Part shown: positions 1-8,602 of the stretch, piece after piece | How the letters are laid out: every line of letters starts with the position of its first letter | Numbering within the stretch: position 1 is the stretch's first letter | NCBI RefSeq assembly: GCF_022012415.1 | Contig: NZ_JAKLTR010000013.1 | Coordinates: forward strand, 62,001-126,000 | Origin: Terrimonas ginsenosidimutans | GTDB taxonomy: Bacteria; Bacteroidota; Bacteroidia; Chitinophagales; Chitinophagaceae | Direction: 5' to 3' | Length of the DNA stretch: 64,000 nucleotides | The notes under the pieces: model-generated | Databases searched by the model: none | What the model saw: the letters and a program-made list of their open reading frames with translations, nothing else | What the model was told of the DNA's origin: nothing | Translations under genes and position numbers: made by a program

Positions 1-1
1 C

Positions 2-577
2 AACAATTTCACCAGCGTGATCCTGCCGATCACCACCGTGCAGGACAGTCTTTATATCACAAGGCCGGACAACTATGCACGGGGTTATATGGTACTGCTG
101 AATGTTGGTGTAAGCATATCTCCTGCAAAATGGTGGACGATCAACTCTACGATCCGTTTGTCAAGAATTGGGCTTCGCGGCAACTTTGATAACACAAAAC
201 TGCGTCCGAATACAAATATCCTGCGCTGGGAATTCAATAGCTATTTCCCCATCAACGATAAGTTCTCGGCTGAGCTGAACAGCTATTACGCCAGTGCAGA
301 CCTGAATGGACAAAACAAAACCAGTGGAATGTACAGGGTCAACACCGGGTTTCAATATAAACTGAGTGAGAAAGGAAGCATAAGACTGAATCTTGATGAT
401 ATCTTTTATTCATGGAAATATCATAACCGATCTGTTGGGTTAACGCAGGCGGACTATACGCAGGTGAGTACATCAGATACGCAGCGTTTCGGCATTTCGT
501 TCAATTACCGGTTTGGTAAAAAGGCATCAAAGACAAGGAGAGGGACCGATGAGGAAGAGGCTGGGAGGGTACAGTAA
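2..577 (+). CDS. C-terminal part of an outer-membrane beta-barrel protein (5' end outside the window)
   Basis: The reading frame is open from the first bases of the window and ends at TAA 575-577, so only the C-terminal 191 or so residues are present. The sequence alternates polar and hydrophobic residues with aromatic girdles, as in beta strands. It has the form NYRFGKK just before a short, very charged tail (KTRRGTDEEEAGR). This is typical of the last barrel strands of the TonB-receptor-like outer membrane barrel proteins of Bacteroidota. The missing N-terminus would carry any signal peptide, carboxypeptidase-like and plug domains, so I cannot say whether it is a true TonB-dependent receptor or which substrate it handles. 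The charged tail after the final strand is slightly unusual, since most barrels end on an aromatic residue. Confidence 0.7.
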   Translation, partial: NNFTSVILPITTVQDSLYITRPDNYARGYMVLLNVGVSISPAKWWTINSTIRLSRIGLRGNFDNTKLRPNTNILRWEFNSYFPINDKFSAELNSYYASADLNGQNKTSGMYRVNTGFQYKLSEKGSIRLNLDDIFYSWKYHNRSVGLTQADYTQVSTSDTQRFGISFNYRFGKKASKTRRGTDEEEAGRVQ

Positions 578-645
578 GTGATTTGGAATAGTAAAAGAAT
601 CCTTTTTTTGCAATCAGCATTGTAAAGACTTTCTTCTGTTTCTTC

Positions 646-677
646 CTGCCTTGCCGGTTGTTTTGCCGGTAAGGCAG
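646..677. terminator. Bidirectional hairpin terminator
   Basis: CTGCCTTGCCGG (646-657) pairs perfectly with CCGGTAAGGCAG (666-677) around an 8-nt loop. It lies between two convergent genes, so it probably ends both transcripts. The same words (CCGGTAAGGC) recur in the hairpin at 35521-35569. Confidence 0.6.
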
Positions 678-693
678 AAAGAATGTCTCCAGG

Positions 694-2652
694 TCAACTC
701 GTTTTTAGTTCAATATGTATTGATGTTCCTTTTTGAGGCGCAGACTGTATATCGGTTTTCCCTTTCAGGTACTCGACACGAGTTTGAATATTTGTCCAGC
801 CAATGCCCCGTGCTCCGTTGAGTATGGAAATATCAAAACCTTTCCCGTCATCTTCGACGGTCAGGCTGATGGTATCTTCCGAATGGCTCAACTGTACTAT
901 CGCCGTTTTTGCGGCTGCATGCTTCATGATGTTGTTAAGTAACTCCTGTGAGATGCGGTAAATAGTGATGGCTGTTGTTTGATCAATTGATAAATTTTCC
1001 AGGCCGATCGATTGATAAGTTACTTTTAGTGCGCCCGATTGATTTATGTCATTACAAAAATCTTTCAGTGCGGTATCGAGTCCGAACTTTACCAGAGCTT
1101 CCGGCATCATGTTGTGTGCTACGCGACGCATTTCTGCGATGGAACTGTCCAGCATGTCCATGCTGCGTTCAAACGCCCGGGCATTTTCGGGCGTCATGAT
1201 CAGATTTCCTTTCATAGTTGAAAAAGAGTATTTAATGCCTGACAGCATGCCTCCAAGTCCGTCATGAAGGTCTTTTGCCAGACGGGTTCTTTCCTGTTCT
1301 TCACCTTTCAATACGGCTTCGGTCGCCGCAAGTTTCTTTTCTGTTTCCAGTTCTGCAATTCTTTGCTCCTGTATTTTCTGTTTCTGCTTATAGTTACGGT
1401 AGGCCAGCAAAGAGATGATCACGACTGCAGCACCAGCGGCGAGCAATATCTTATTAAGAAAATTCTTACGCTCGATTGAAAGTTGCTGTACTTTCTGGTT
1501 TGCGGTCAAAGCTTTTATCTGCGTCTCTTTTTTCTCTGCTTCGAATTTCTTTTCTATCTCTATTGTATTTTTCTGAATGGTTTCGCTTAACAGACTATCC
1601 CCGACACGCGTCGACATACGCAGATATTCTTCTCCTTTTTCAATATCCTGCATGGCAATATAAATACTTGATAAAGTTTCGAGTGTTTTTCTCTTCTCGA
1701 AGGCGAGATTGAGCTCGTTGGTAATTGCCAAGCCCTGTTCTCCGTATTTTGCCGCAACGGGATAGTTCCGTTGAAACAGATAATAGATTGCAAGTCCCCT
1801 GTAAGAGATCACCAGGCTTTCTTTGGCATCAAGTTCCAGGAATATCTTTTCTGCCTTGGAGAAGTACTTCTCCAATTCACTATAACGGCTTTGTTGTAAT
1901 GCAATATCTCCAAGATTGAGCATTGAACTTCCCTGCGCATTCAGATCGTGTATTTTAAGACCGATGTTATACGTCTCATTGAATAATGCTTTGGCTTTTT
2001 CATACTCATGTTTTCTTGCATAGCTGATGCCAAGATTACTTGCAGCTGTTGCGAGGAATGGTAGATTCTGTACTTTACGGAGATAGGTTACAGCGGCGGT
2101 TCCATATTCTATAGCTTTGTCAAATTGCTCAAGACTATAATAGAGCAGTTGCAGAATGTCATTCGCGATAGCCTGCGTCTCTTCGCTGCCATGCCGTTCA
2201 AATACTTTCTTGCCTTCTTCGTAGTAACGTATAGCAGATTCAAAGTCGCTCCTGACCCGGTAAGAAGTACCTGTATTGAATAAGGCTTTCCCAAGATTGA
2301 TGGAATCTTTTGTCTCTCTTGCAATTTCAACCGCTTGCTTGTTCAGAAGCAATGACGAGTCGAATTGTCCCTGCATATTCAGTACAAACGTATAGTTATT
2401 GATGTACTTGATGATCCCTGCGGGATAATTTATCTTCCTGCTCAATGCTCCCGCCTCGCGATAATATTGTTTCGCGATTTCAGGATGATTGGATTCATAT
2501 TGCTGACCGATGTTTATATACAATAATACTTTACCGGAATCTTCCTTTGCCGCCGGAACCAGTTTCAGCAGGCTGTCCAGGTTAGGCAAAGCCTGCCCCT
2601 GGCCTATCGCCACGAAGAACAGCAGGAATATAGTGTTGGTTAGTTTTTGCAT
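694..2652 (-). CDS. TPR-containing sensor histidine kinase, NarX/LytS-like HisKA_3 type
   Basis: Predicted inner-membrane sensor kinase of 652 residues that phosphorylates a response regulator, almost certainly the one encoded just upstream (2834-3454). It opens with a signal peptide (MQKLTNTIFLLFFVAIGQGQ). About 300 residues of TPR-like helices follow (roughly 40-350), predicted periplasmic. Next come a coiled stretch and one membrane helix (about 400-417). The cytoplasmic part has a HisKA_3 dimerisation box with the phospho-acceptor His463 in AKDLHDGLGG, an N box (ELLNN, 570-574), and the ATP-lid boxes EDDGKGFD and GARGIGWTNI. I chose the ATG at 2650-2652 because the signal peptide starts there; the frame is open a further 41 codons upstream. 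The input signal is unknown. Confidence 0.85.
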   Translation of the reverse strand: MQKLTNTIFLLFFVAIGQGQALPNLDSLLKLVPAAKEDSGKVLLYINIGQQYESNHPEIAKQYYREAGALSRKINYPAGIIKYINNYTFVLNMQGQFDSSLLLNKQAVEIARETKDSINLGKALFNTGTSYRVRSDFESAIRYYEEGKKVFERHGSEETQAIANDILQLLYYSLEQFDKAIEYGTAAVTYLRKVQNLPFLATAASNLGISYARKHEYEKAKALFNETYNIGLKIHDLNAQGSSMLNLGDIALQQSRYSELEKYFSKAEKIFLELDAKESLVISYRGLAIYYLFQRNYPVAAKYGEQGLAITNELNLAFEKRKTLETLSSIYIAMQDIEKGEEYLRMSTRVGDSLLSETIQKNTIEIEKKFEAEKKETQIKALTANQKVQQLSIERKNFLNKILLAAGAAVVIISLLAYRNYKQKQKIQEQRIAELETEKKLAATEAVLKGEEQERTRLAKDLHDGLGGMLSGIKYSFSTMKGNLIMTPENARAFERSMDMLDSSIAEMRRVAHNMMPEALVKFGLDTALKDFCNDINQSGALKVTYQSIGLENLSIDQTTAITIYRISQELLNNIMKHAAAKTAIVQLSHSEDTISLTVEDDGKGFDISILNGARGIGWTNIQTRVEYLKGKTDIQSAPQKGTSIHIELKTS

Positions 2653-2833
2653 ATAATCAAGCCGGTATACAATTACGGTTAAAATTGCCTGCAGGAAAAT
2701 CCTCCTTTCAGGTGATTTTTTAAACATGGATGGTTGGACATTTATTTCGCTTATTGCTTTACCCGGGCGGGCCAACGTTTGAAGAAACGGAGGACATGGG
2801 CCGATTTTGGAAACCCGGTTTACGCAACTCGTG

Positions 2834-3454
2834 TTATATTATCTGCATCTGAGCGGCCTTCCTGATCAGAGAGGCCGTATTCTTTGTTGCAAATTTTGCA
2901 AGCAGGTTCTTACGGTGGGTGTCTACCGTAGCGGGACTGATAAACAATTGCGCGGCGATCTCATTATTCGTCAATCCTTCCGCAATAAGAGAAAGCACTT
3001 CCTTTTCACGTCTTGTAAGAATAGGGTTGTCAGATGTTTCGTCGGATTTTCTGAAGGTAAGTGCGGCGTCAAAGCTGAGATATTGTTTGCCTTTAATCAC
3101 GGTATTGATGGCATCCAGGATCTCCTGTTGAGTTGCATTTTTCAACACATAACCAGATGCTCCATTGGACAACATCTTTTCAATAAAGCTCTGTTGGTTG
3201 AACGTGCTCAGTCCAAGTATGAATATGGAAGGGTAACGTTGTTTAACTTCTTTACAAAGGTCAATGCCGCTTTGATCCGGGAGATTAATATCCATCAGAA
3301 TGACATCTGGCTGTTCCTGACTGAGGAAGGCCAGGCAGGATGAAGCGCTTGTAGCATGCCCCATCCATTCGATGCCTTTTTCGTGCTGTAAAAGAGAACG
3401 GATCCCTTCAATTACCATGTAATGGTCATCGGTTATGAATACTTTAACTGACAT
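2834..3454 (-). CDS. NarL/FixJ-family response regulator
   Basis: A 206-residue DNA-binding response regulator. The receiver domain (1-120) has the acidic pair D9/D10, phospho-acceptor D55 (VILMDINLPD), a Thr/Ser switch near 83-84 and the conserved K105 (GYVLKN). A LuxR-type helix-turn-helix follows at about 143-190, with the signature LTRREKEVLSLIAEG and LTNNEIAAQL. The start at ATG 3452-3454 (MSVKVFITDD) puts the receiver strand at the N-terminus; an upstream in-frame extension of 20 residues looks non-coding. It precedes the histidine kinase gene by 181 bp on the same strand, which suggests a co-transcribed two-component system. Target genes cannot be read from the sequence. Confidence 0.88.
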   Translation of the reverse strand: MSVKVFITDDHYMVIEGIRSLLQHEKGIEWMGHATSASSCLAFLSQEQPDVILMDINLPDQSGIDLCKEVKQRYPSIFILGLSTFNQQSFIEKMLSNGASGYVLKNATQQEILDAINTVIKGKQYLSFDAALTFRKSDETSDNPILTRREKEVLSLIAEGLTNNEIAAQLFISPATVDTHRKNLLAKFATKNTASLIRKAAQMQII

Positions 3455-3601
3455 GTAGTTTTGGTAGGTTTGCTCGTTGATCCTGTTAAAATACCTCTTT
3501 TTCTCAATTTGCAAATAAACGTAACAGGGCGAACCATGTACTCCTGTTTTTCAGTGATTTTTACGCGCTGTCGTTTAGTTAACAGATCGTCCTACACTAG
3601 C

Positions 3602-3722
3602 TCGATAGCCGATGAATGATGGCCGATGGGCGCATTTGAATGGAAGCGATTGCTGCTAATTGGTATAGGGTATTGACACTGGCAGGTATGTGTATTTTCG
3701 GCCAACGGCCATAGGTCGTCGA
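3602..3722. repeat. Heptamer-flanked intergenic repeat element, copy A
   Basis: A core at 3631-3704 (from CGCATTTGAATGGAAGC to TGTATTTTCGGCCA) is flanked by degenerate heptamers of the CCGATGN type: GCCGATGAATGATGGCCGAT on the left and inverted forms (CCAACGG, CCATAGG) on the right. The 74-bp core matches 42323-42396 in the opposite orientation with 8 mismatches by my count. The flanking heptamers here are more decayed than in the second copy. Confidence 0.75.
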
Positions 3723-3829
3723 ATGAACTTTCGGGAAAATCCTTAACTGAACAACATTGGATTTTTATACAGTGTCGTTTGGTAAGGTATCAACAGCCCG
3801 TTATTCCGTCCGGGAAAATTTCATTCACT

Positions 3830-3934
3830 ATGGAATTTAATGCAAATAAGGATCGGGCCTTTGCAATTATGAGAGGTCCGGGCTCTGGAGGTGCTGAATC
3901 TGCATCAGGCTGCCCGGCCGGGACAATTTGTTGA
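3830..3934 (+). CDS. Possible 34-residue peptide
   Basis: A short open frame (ATG 3830-3832, TGA 3932-3934). It has an N-terminal half MEFNANKDRAFAIM and a glycine/serine-rich C-terminal half ending CPAGTIC with two cysteines. The shape is reminiscent of small modified-peptide precursors, but no modifying enzyme, protease or exporter is adjacent and no clear promoter or ribosome site is visible. It may be a chance ORF in a gene-poor region. Confidence 0.2.
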   Translation: MEFNANKDRAFAIMRGPGSGGAESASGCPAGTIC

Positions 3935-4134
3935 TCGTTGAACGAAACAATATGAACGCTGCAAAATATCCCGGAGGTTTAATGGCTGTCAATGTGTTGT
4001 GACCAGTCTTCCTGTGTCCAGCCACTTTCCGTTAAAAAAATATACTGGATCGTTAAACTTTCCTTTCATTTTCAGCTCTATTAACCCGGGCCGGCCTTCA
4101 CTTTAACAACAACACAAAACGTAAATCATTTACT

Positions 4135-4866
4135 ATGAAATCAGCGCTCGTAATGTCTGTAAAACAGGCAGGTCTTTATCTCGCGGCAACGCTTTTGATG
4201 ATCACATCCTGCAAAAAGGATAGCGATCCACCCGATACAACCATCGTTTCAGAAGAAGAAGCTGTAGAAGTTATAACAGCGGGCATCTCTGCGGAGACAG
4301 GAGGTTTGGCTGAACAGACGACCAGTGCGGCACGCGTTGCGGGCGTATCCGCACGGATCTTGTGTGGCCAGACGATTGACACAACCTACAGTGGCCAGAA
4401 TATTCCCGGGGCAACTGTCACTTACAATTACAACGTACACATCAATCGATCGCTGCTATGTAACGCAGGAATTCCGCAGACATTCAATTTTGCTTTGGAT
4501 GGAAGAATGATCTACGCTACACCGCGAATGTCTTCAGATGATCAAACAATAGCCAGCTTTGCCATAGGAGGATTTCAGCCGGGCTCATCGGTATATACAT
4601 TCGTCCAGGAATATGAACGCAACGGCATTCAGCAATCAAAAGTAAGGCAACACCGATCTTTCAGTAGTAAACTTGTGATCAGATCCACCGATGTAAAAGT
4701 TGATAAGACCACGATGAAAATAATTTCAGGTACCGCAAGTGTTCAATTTTCAGGGACCATCACAGGGGGCAGATCTGTTGACTACAGTGCAACCCTTACC
4801 TTCCTGGGAGACAGAAAAGGGTTGCTTACTTTGGGAAACGGGAATACTTACGCTATTCAATGGTAA
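4135..4866 (+). CDS. Hypothetical lipoprotein
   Basis: A 243-residue protein with a lipoprotein signal peptide: hydrophobic stretch LYLAATLLMITS followed by Cys26 and KKDSDPP, a typical flexible linker. It is probably lipidated and held in the outer membrane or periplasm. The rest is beta-rich without a domain I recognise. It carries two further cysteines around residues 78 and 104 that could form a disulfide. It is transcribed divergently from the two-component genes across a 680-bp gap. A strong hairpin follows at 4944-4982. Function unknown. Confidence 0.7.
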   Translation: MKSALVMSVKQAGLYLAATLLMITSCKKDSDPPDTTIVSEEEAVEVITAGISAETGGLAEQTTSAARVAGVSARILCGQTIDTTYSGQNIPGATVTYNYNVHINRSLLCNAGIPQTFNFALDGRMIYATPRMSSDDQTIASFAIGGFQPGSSVYTFVQEYERNGIQQSKVRQHRSFSSKLVIRSTDVKVDKTTMKIISGTASVQFSGTITGGRSVDYSATLTFLGDRKGLLTLGNGNTYAIQW

Positions 4867-4943
4867 GGTGGCAGATCCGGCAGGACGTGATATGGAAGGA
4901 AAAGATACCGGGGATATACTTAATATGATCCCGGTTGACAATA

Positions 4944-4982
4944 AAAAGAGAAGCGATGAACAGTATTCATCGCTTCTCTTTT
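4944..4982. terminator. Bidirectional terminator
   Basis: AAAAGAGAAGCGATGAA (4944-4960) pairs perfectly with 4966-4982 around a 5-nt loop, with A and T runs on either side. It sits between two convergent genes. Confidence 0.85.
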
Positions 4983-4991
4983 ATGAAAACA

Positions 4992-6122
4992 TCATTCAAT
5001 TGAACGCTGTTCATCGGGAAACAACTTTTCCTTTTTTGTATAGAACCGAAAGAAGGTGTTACTCTTTTTCAGTACTATCGCTACCAACACCATACCTGCG
5101 ATGAGTATAGCTAGTGTTATTTCCTGGGTCACGTTACGCAGAAGATATACCTCGATCAGTACCAGGGCATGTACAAAGCAGATCACGCGTACGGCAAAGA
5201 CATGACCGAAGCCATTGTTCGTCAGCAGGTGATGGATATGAGTTCTGTCTGCCTGAAATGGCGAGCCTCCCTTCCATGTGCGAGTGAAGAACACACGCAG
5301 TGTATCAAAGACCGGCACGAGTGTAATCCCGAGGACAAAAACCGGGGCATTGGGTAACACAGGGAATGTTGAAAATGTATTTACCTGCAGCAGCCGGACA
5401 CACAGTACCGATATGGTGAAGCCAAGCACCAGGGAACCCGTGTCTCCCATAAAAATTCTTGCAGGGTTGAAATTGAAATAAAGAAAAGCAAGGACACCGC
5501 CGGCAGCGGCAAACGCGATCAGGGCAGTATTTGTATCTCCGCTTAATGTAAGAAAGATCCCGAGTGTGATCAGGCTCATGAATGCCAGGCCGCCGGCCAG
5601 ACCATCAATACCATCAACAAGATTGAATGCATTTGTAATGCCGACGATAGCAAGGACGGTGAAGAAGAACTGGCTGTACAATGGCAAAGTGTCTATTCCA
5701 AATAACCCATTGAATGAGGTGATCCTGATACCCGAGACTGCGATCAGCAACGCAATAGCGATCTGTATCGCAAATTTGTATTTAGCAGAAAGATCTTTAA
5801 GGTCGTCCATGATGCCGGTGAACATAAGCGCCAGCAGGGAAAAGAAAAATGCAAGCTGACCGAACTCAGCTGTCAGCGGCAACCAGATCAGGGAAGAAGC
5901 AAGAAGGCCGGCCATGATCGCGATCCCCCCCATCGTTGGTACCGGGATCTTGTGTTTTTTGCGTTCATCCGGTATGTCGTAGAGCTTGTAACGCCTGATC
6001 AGCTGGATCAATGGAGGAATAGTCAGCAATGTGACGATAAAGGCGGTGACGAAGCTCAACAAGGGAGATTGATAGTCTCCAAGAAAAGAATGCACCTGCA
6101 GCAGGTAGAATTGGTTGTTCAT
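4992..6122 (-). CDS. WecA/TagO-type undecaprenyl-phosphate N-acetylhexosaminyl-1-phosphate transferase
   Basis: A 376-residue polytopic inner-membrane enzyme of the MraY/WecA family. These enzymes move a sugar-1-phosphate from a UDP-sugar to undecaprenyl phosphate and so start synthesis of a surface polysaccharide. The family motifs are present: DIPDERKKHKIPVPTMGG (49-66), the Asp pair at 106-107 (GIMDDLKD), NAFNLVDGIDG (164-174), MGDTGS (225-230) and the histidine motif DRTHIHH (292-298). This last motif has the WecA-like, not the MraY-like, form. No other polysaccharide genes are adjacent, so the product could be O-antigen, capsule or exopolysaccharide. It is transcribed away from recG. Confidence 0.85.
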   Translation of the reverse strand: MNNQFYLLQVHSFLGDYQSPLLSFVTAFIVTLLTIPPLIQLIRRYKLYDIPDERKKHKIPVPTMGGIAIMAGLLASSLIWLPLTAEFGQLAFFFSLLALMFTGIMDDLKDLSAKYKFAIQIAIALLIAVSGIRITSFNGLFGIDTLPLYSQFFFTVLAIVGITNAFNLVDGIDGLAGGLAFMSLITLGIFLTLSGDTNTALIAFAAAGGVLAFLYFNFNPARIFMGDTGSLVLGFTISVLCVRLLQVNTFSTFPVLPNAPVFVLGITLVPVFDTLRVFFTRTWKGGSPFQADRTHIHHLLTNNGFGHVFAVRVICFVHALVLIEVYLLRNVTQEITLAILIAGMVLVAIVLKKSNTFFRFYTKKEKLFPDEQRSIE

Positions 6123-6304
6123 GCCGGATCGGTTTCAGACAGATTAAGATATTGGATATGCAAAATAGTTTTAATCGGACTACCGTCCAATAGGATTTTT
6201 ATTGTGTAAACCCGGTGTTTTTTCACGGAGAATGACCAGAAAAAGAACGGTTTGTTTTAGTGTTTTGTTGTGAGCACAGGCGGGTAGTCATACGCTGATT
6301 GCGT

Positions 6305-6312
6305 TATTTTTG
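6305..6312 (+). promoter_or_regulatory. -7 promoter element for recG
   Basis: TATTTTTG matches the TAnnTTTG element of the primary sigma factor of Bacteroidota. I see no good TTTG 19-20 nt upstream. Transcription would start near 6318-6320. Confidence 0.45.
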
Positions 6313-6370
6313 CGCAAATTAATTTGCTATATCTTCTTCACAAGCCATATTAGACAGCCCAATCGAATAT

Positions 6371-8440
6371 TTGAAGGGAGTGGGACCGCAACGGGCGGAT
6401 CTGCTGAAAAAGGAGCTCAATATCTTCACTTTCCGTGATCTGCTGGAGCTTTTTCCTTACCGGCATGTCGATAAAACACGGGTCAATCTGATCAGGGATT
6501 TGATGCCCGGGATGGACTATGTGCAGGTGGCCGTTAAGATCCTGCGCTTTAGCCTGCTGGGTGAAGGCCGCGCTAAGAGGCTGGTGGCGCAGGTTGCAGA
6601 CTCCACCGGTACCATGGAGCTGGCCTGGTTCCAGGGGATCAGCTGGATCCAGAAAAACCTGGTCGAAGGACAATCATACCTGGTTTATGGCCGGCTTGGT
6701 TTTTTTAACCAGATGCCGCAGATCGTGCATCCTGAGACAGAGCCCTGGACGCCAGAGAAAAAAGAAGGCCGGGAATTCCTGGAACCTGTCTATCCGGCTA
6801 CGGAAAAGCTAAAAACCAGGAACCTCGGCGGACGCCAGCTTGCAAAACTGACCCACGCACTTCTTGCGCAGATCCATGAAAAAGATGTGCAGGAAAATCT
6901 TCCGGACAGTATTCTCAGTAAATTGCAACTGATGAGCCGGTACCAGGCTTTCCGGCAAATTCATTTTCCTTCAAGCAACGTTCAATATTCTGCGGCGGTC
7001 AGACGTTTAAAGCTTGAGGAACTTTTCCTGGCCCAACTCCGGATGAATTTACTGCGTTCAAAGCGCCACCGGTTCTCCAAAGGAGTTGTGTTTGATAAAG
7101 TCGGCGAACAATTCAATACCTTTTATAAGAAATACCTTCCTTTTGATCTCACAGGGGCACAAAAACGCGTACTGCGGGAAATAAGGAACGATTCGGGCAG
7201 CGGTAAACAAATGAACCGCCTCTTGCAGGGGGATGTGGGCAGTGGGAAAACCATTGTAGCACTTCTGACCATGCTGCTGGCGGTAGACAATGGCTACCAG
7301 GCCTGCCTGATGGCACCAACTGAAATACTGGCAAAACAACATTTTGCCACGATCAGTTCCCTGCTTAAAGAAATGCCGGTTAATGTAGAACTGCTGACCG
7401 GCTCTACCAAAACATCTGCGAGAAAAAAGCTGGCAAAAAGCCTGGCTGAAGGCAATCTGGAAATCTTAATCGGCACGCATGCCGTAATTGAAGAAGCGGT
7501 ACAATTCCAGCGCCTCGGCATGGTGATCATTGACGAGCAACACCGGTTCGGCGTCGCCCAACGCGCAAGACTTTGGGAAAAAGCTGAAATACCACCGCAC
7601 ATACTCGTCATGACAGCTACCCCGATCCCCAGGACACTGGCGATGACTGCTTATGGAGACCTTGACTACAGCGTAATTGATGAATTGCCACCCGGCAGGC
7701 AACCTATTACAACAGTTCACCGCTTTGAAACACAGCGGAGCTTTGTAATGAACTTCCTGCAGGCCGAGATTGATAAAGGAAGACAGGCATATATCATTTT
7801 TCCGCTGATCGAAGAAAGTGACAAACTCGACTATGAAAACCTTTACCGTGGATATGAGACAGTAAAAACGTATTTCCCCGAGCCTAAATACTGGATCAGT
7901 ATGGTACATGGGCGGCAACCGGCAGACCAGAAAGAACAAAATATGCAAAGGTTTGTTACGGGTGATACACAGATCATGGTCTCAACTACGGTAATCGAAG
8001 TAGGCGTGAATGTCCCGAATGCGAGTGTAATGGTGATAGAGAGCAGTGAGAAATTCGGGCTTTCCCAGCTGCATCAGCTGCGGGGACGCGTTGGCCGGGG
8101 AGCGGAAAAAAGCTATTGTGTGCTTTTAACCGGTTCCAAATTAGGTAATGACGCCCGCGAACGCATCAAGATCATGACCTCTACGAGTAACGGATTCGAG
8201 ATCGCGGAAAAAGATCTCGAATTACGCGGACCAGGTGATATTGAGGGTACCCGACAAAGCGGAATGCTCAGTTTCAAGCTGGCGAATATCGTAGAAGACC
8301 GGCCATTGATCGAAGAAGCGAAAGCTGCGGTAGCAGAATTACTCGAAAATGACCCGGATCTTGTTTCGGCCGAAAATTTGCGGCTTAAAAGTTTCCTGCA
8401 GCAGCAAAAAGGCAAGATGGCCTGGAGCAAGATCTCCTGA
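6371..8440 (+). CDS. recG: ATP-dependent DNA helicase RecG
   Basis: RecG unwinds and reverses stalled replication forks and branched recombination intermediates. From TTG 6371 the protein has 689 residues: an OB-fold wedge domain (about 45-130), Walker A GDVGSGKT (287-294), DEQH (388-391), TATPIP (415-420) and QLRGRVGRG in the C-terminal helicase half. The start is uncertain. Conserved RecG sequence continues upstream of 6371 (ILDSPIEYLKGVGPQRADLL, coded from 6347), with an in-frame stop at 6320-6322. No ATG, GTG or TTG lies between that stop and 6371. The real start may be the ATA at 6329, giving MSSSQAILDS, or the ATA at 6347. The -7 promoter element at 6305-6312 fits a start near 6329. Confidence 0.93.
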   Translation: MKGVGPQRADLLKKELNIFTFRDLLELFPYRHVDKTRVNLIRDLMPGMDYVQVAVKILRFSLLGEGRAKRLVAQVADSTGTMELAWFQGISWIQKNLVEGQSYLVYGRLGFFNQMPQIVHPETEPWTPEKKEGREFLEPVYPATEKLKTRNLGGRQLAKLTHALLAQIHEKDVQENLPDSILSKLQLMSRYQAFRQIHFPSSNVQYSAAVRRLKLEELFLAQLRMNLLRSKRHRFSKGVVFDKVGEQFNTFYKKYLPFDLTGAQKRVLREIRNDSGSGKQMNRLLQGDVGSGKTIVALLTMLLAVDNGYQACLMAPTEILAKQHFATISSLLKEMPVNVELLTGSTKTSARKKLAKSLAEGNLEILIGTHAVIEEAVQFQRLGMVIIDEQHRFGVAQRARLWEKAEIPPHILVMTATPIPRTLAMTAYGDLDYSVIDELPPGRQPITTVHRFETQRSFVMNFLQAEIDKGRQAYIIFPLIEESDKLDYENLYRGYETVKTYFPEPKYWISMVHGRQPADQKEQNMQRFVTGDTQIMVSTTVIEVGVNVPNASVMVIESSEKFGLSQLHQLRGRVGRGAEKSYCVLLTGSKLGNDARERIKIMTSTSNGFEIAEKDLELRGPGDIEGTRQSGMLSFKLANIVEDRPLIEEAKAAVAELLENDPDLVSAENLRLKSFLQQQKGKMAWSKIS

Positions 8441-8469
8441 TTCAGGAACATACAGGCCCAGACGTTGAT

Positions 8470-8554
8470 GGTTCAAAAGTTTAACAGTTTAAATGTTCAG
8501 AAATTTCCCCGCTTTGAACAACGTTTAAACCATCAAACTTTTAAACCTTGAACC
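8470..8554. repeat. Palindrome built from TTTAAAAG-type words
   Basis: GGTTCAAAAGTTTAACAG on the left is mirrored by CTTTTAAACCTTGAACC on the right, with imperfect pairing in between. It lies between recG and the next plus-strand gene. The same words recur at 22531, 24038 and 54177. Confidence 0.65.
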
Positions 8555-8602
8555 AGGTCCTCTCTGAGATTTACCGTTTTTATTGTGTACTTTAATAGAA
8601 CA

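Larger units (their letters stand above)
3455..4134. other. 680-bp divergent intergenic region
   Basis: Between the response regulator (minus) and a lipoprotein (plus). It holds the heptamer repeat element at 3602-3722 and one short ORF at 3830-3934. A candidate promoter for the two-component genes lies at about 3484-3513 on the minus strand: TTTG, 18 nt, then TATTTTAA, a weak match to the phylum consensus. I see nothing else recognisable. Confidence 0.5.

Noticed and set aside
3673-3696. TTGACA followed by TATTTT in the 74-bp core as a sigma-70 promoter
   Set aside because: The spacing is about 14 nt and Bacteroidota use a different consensus.
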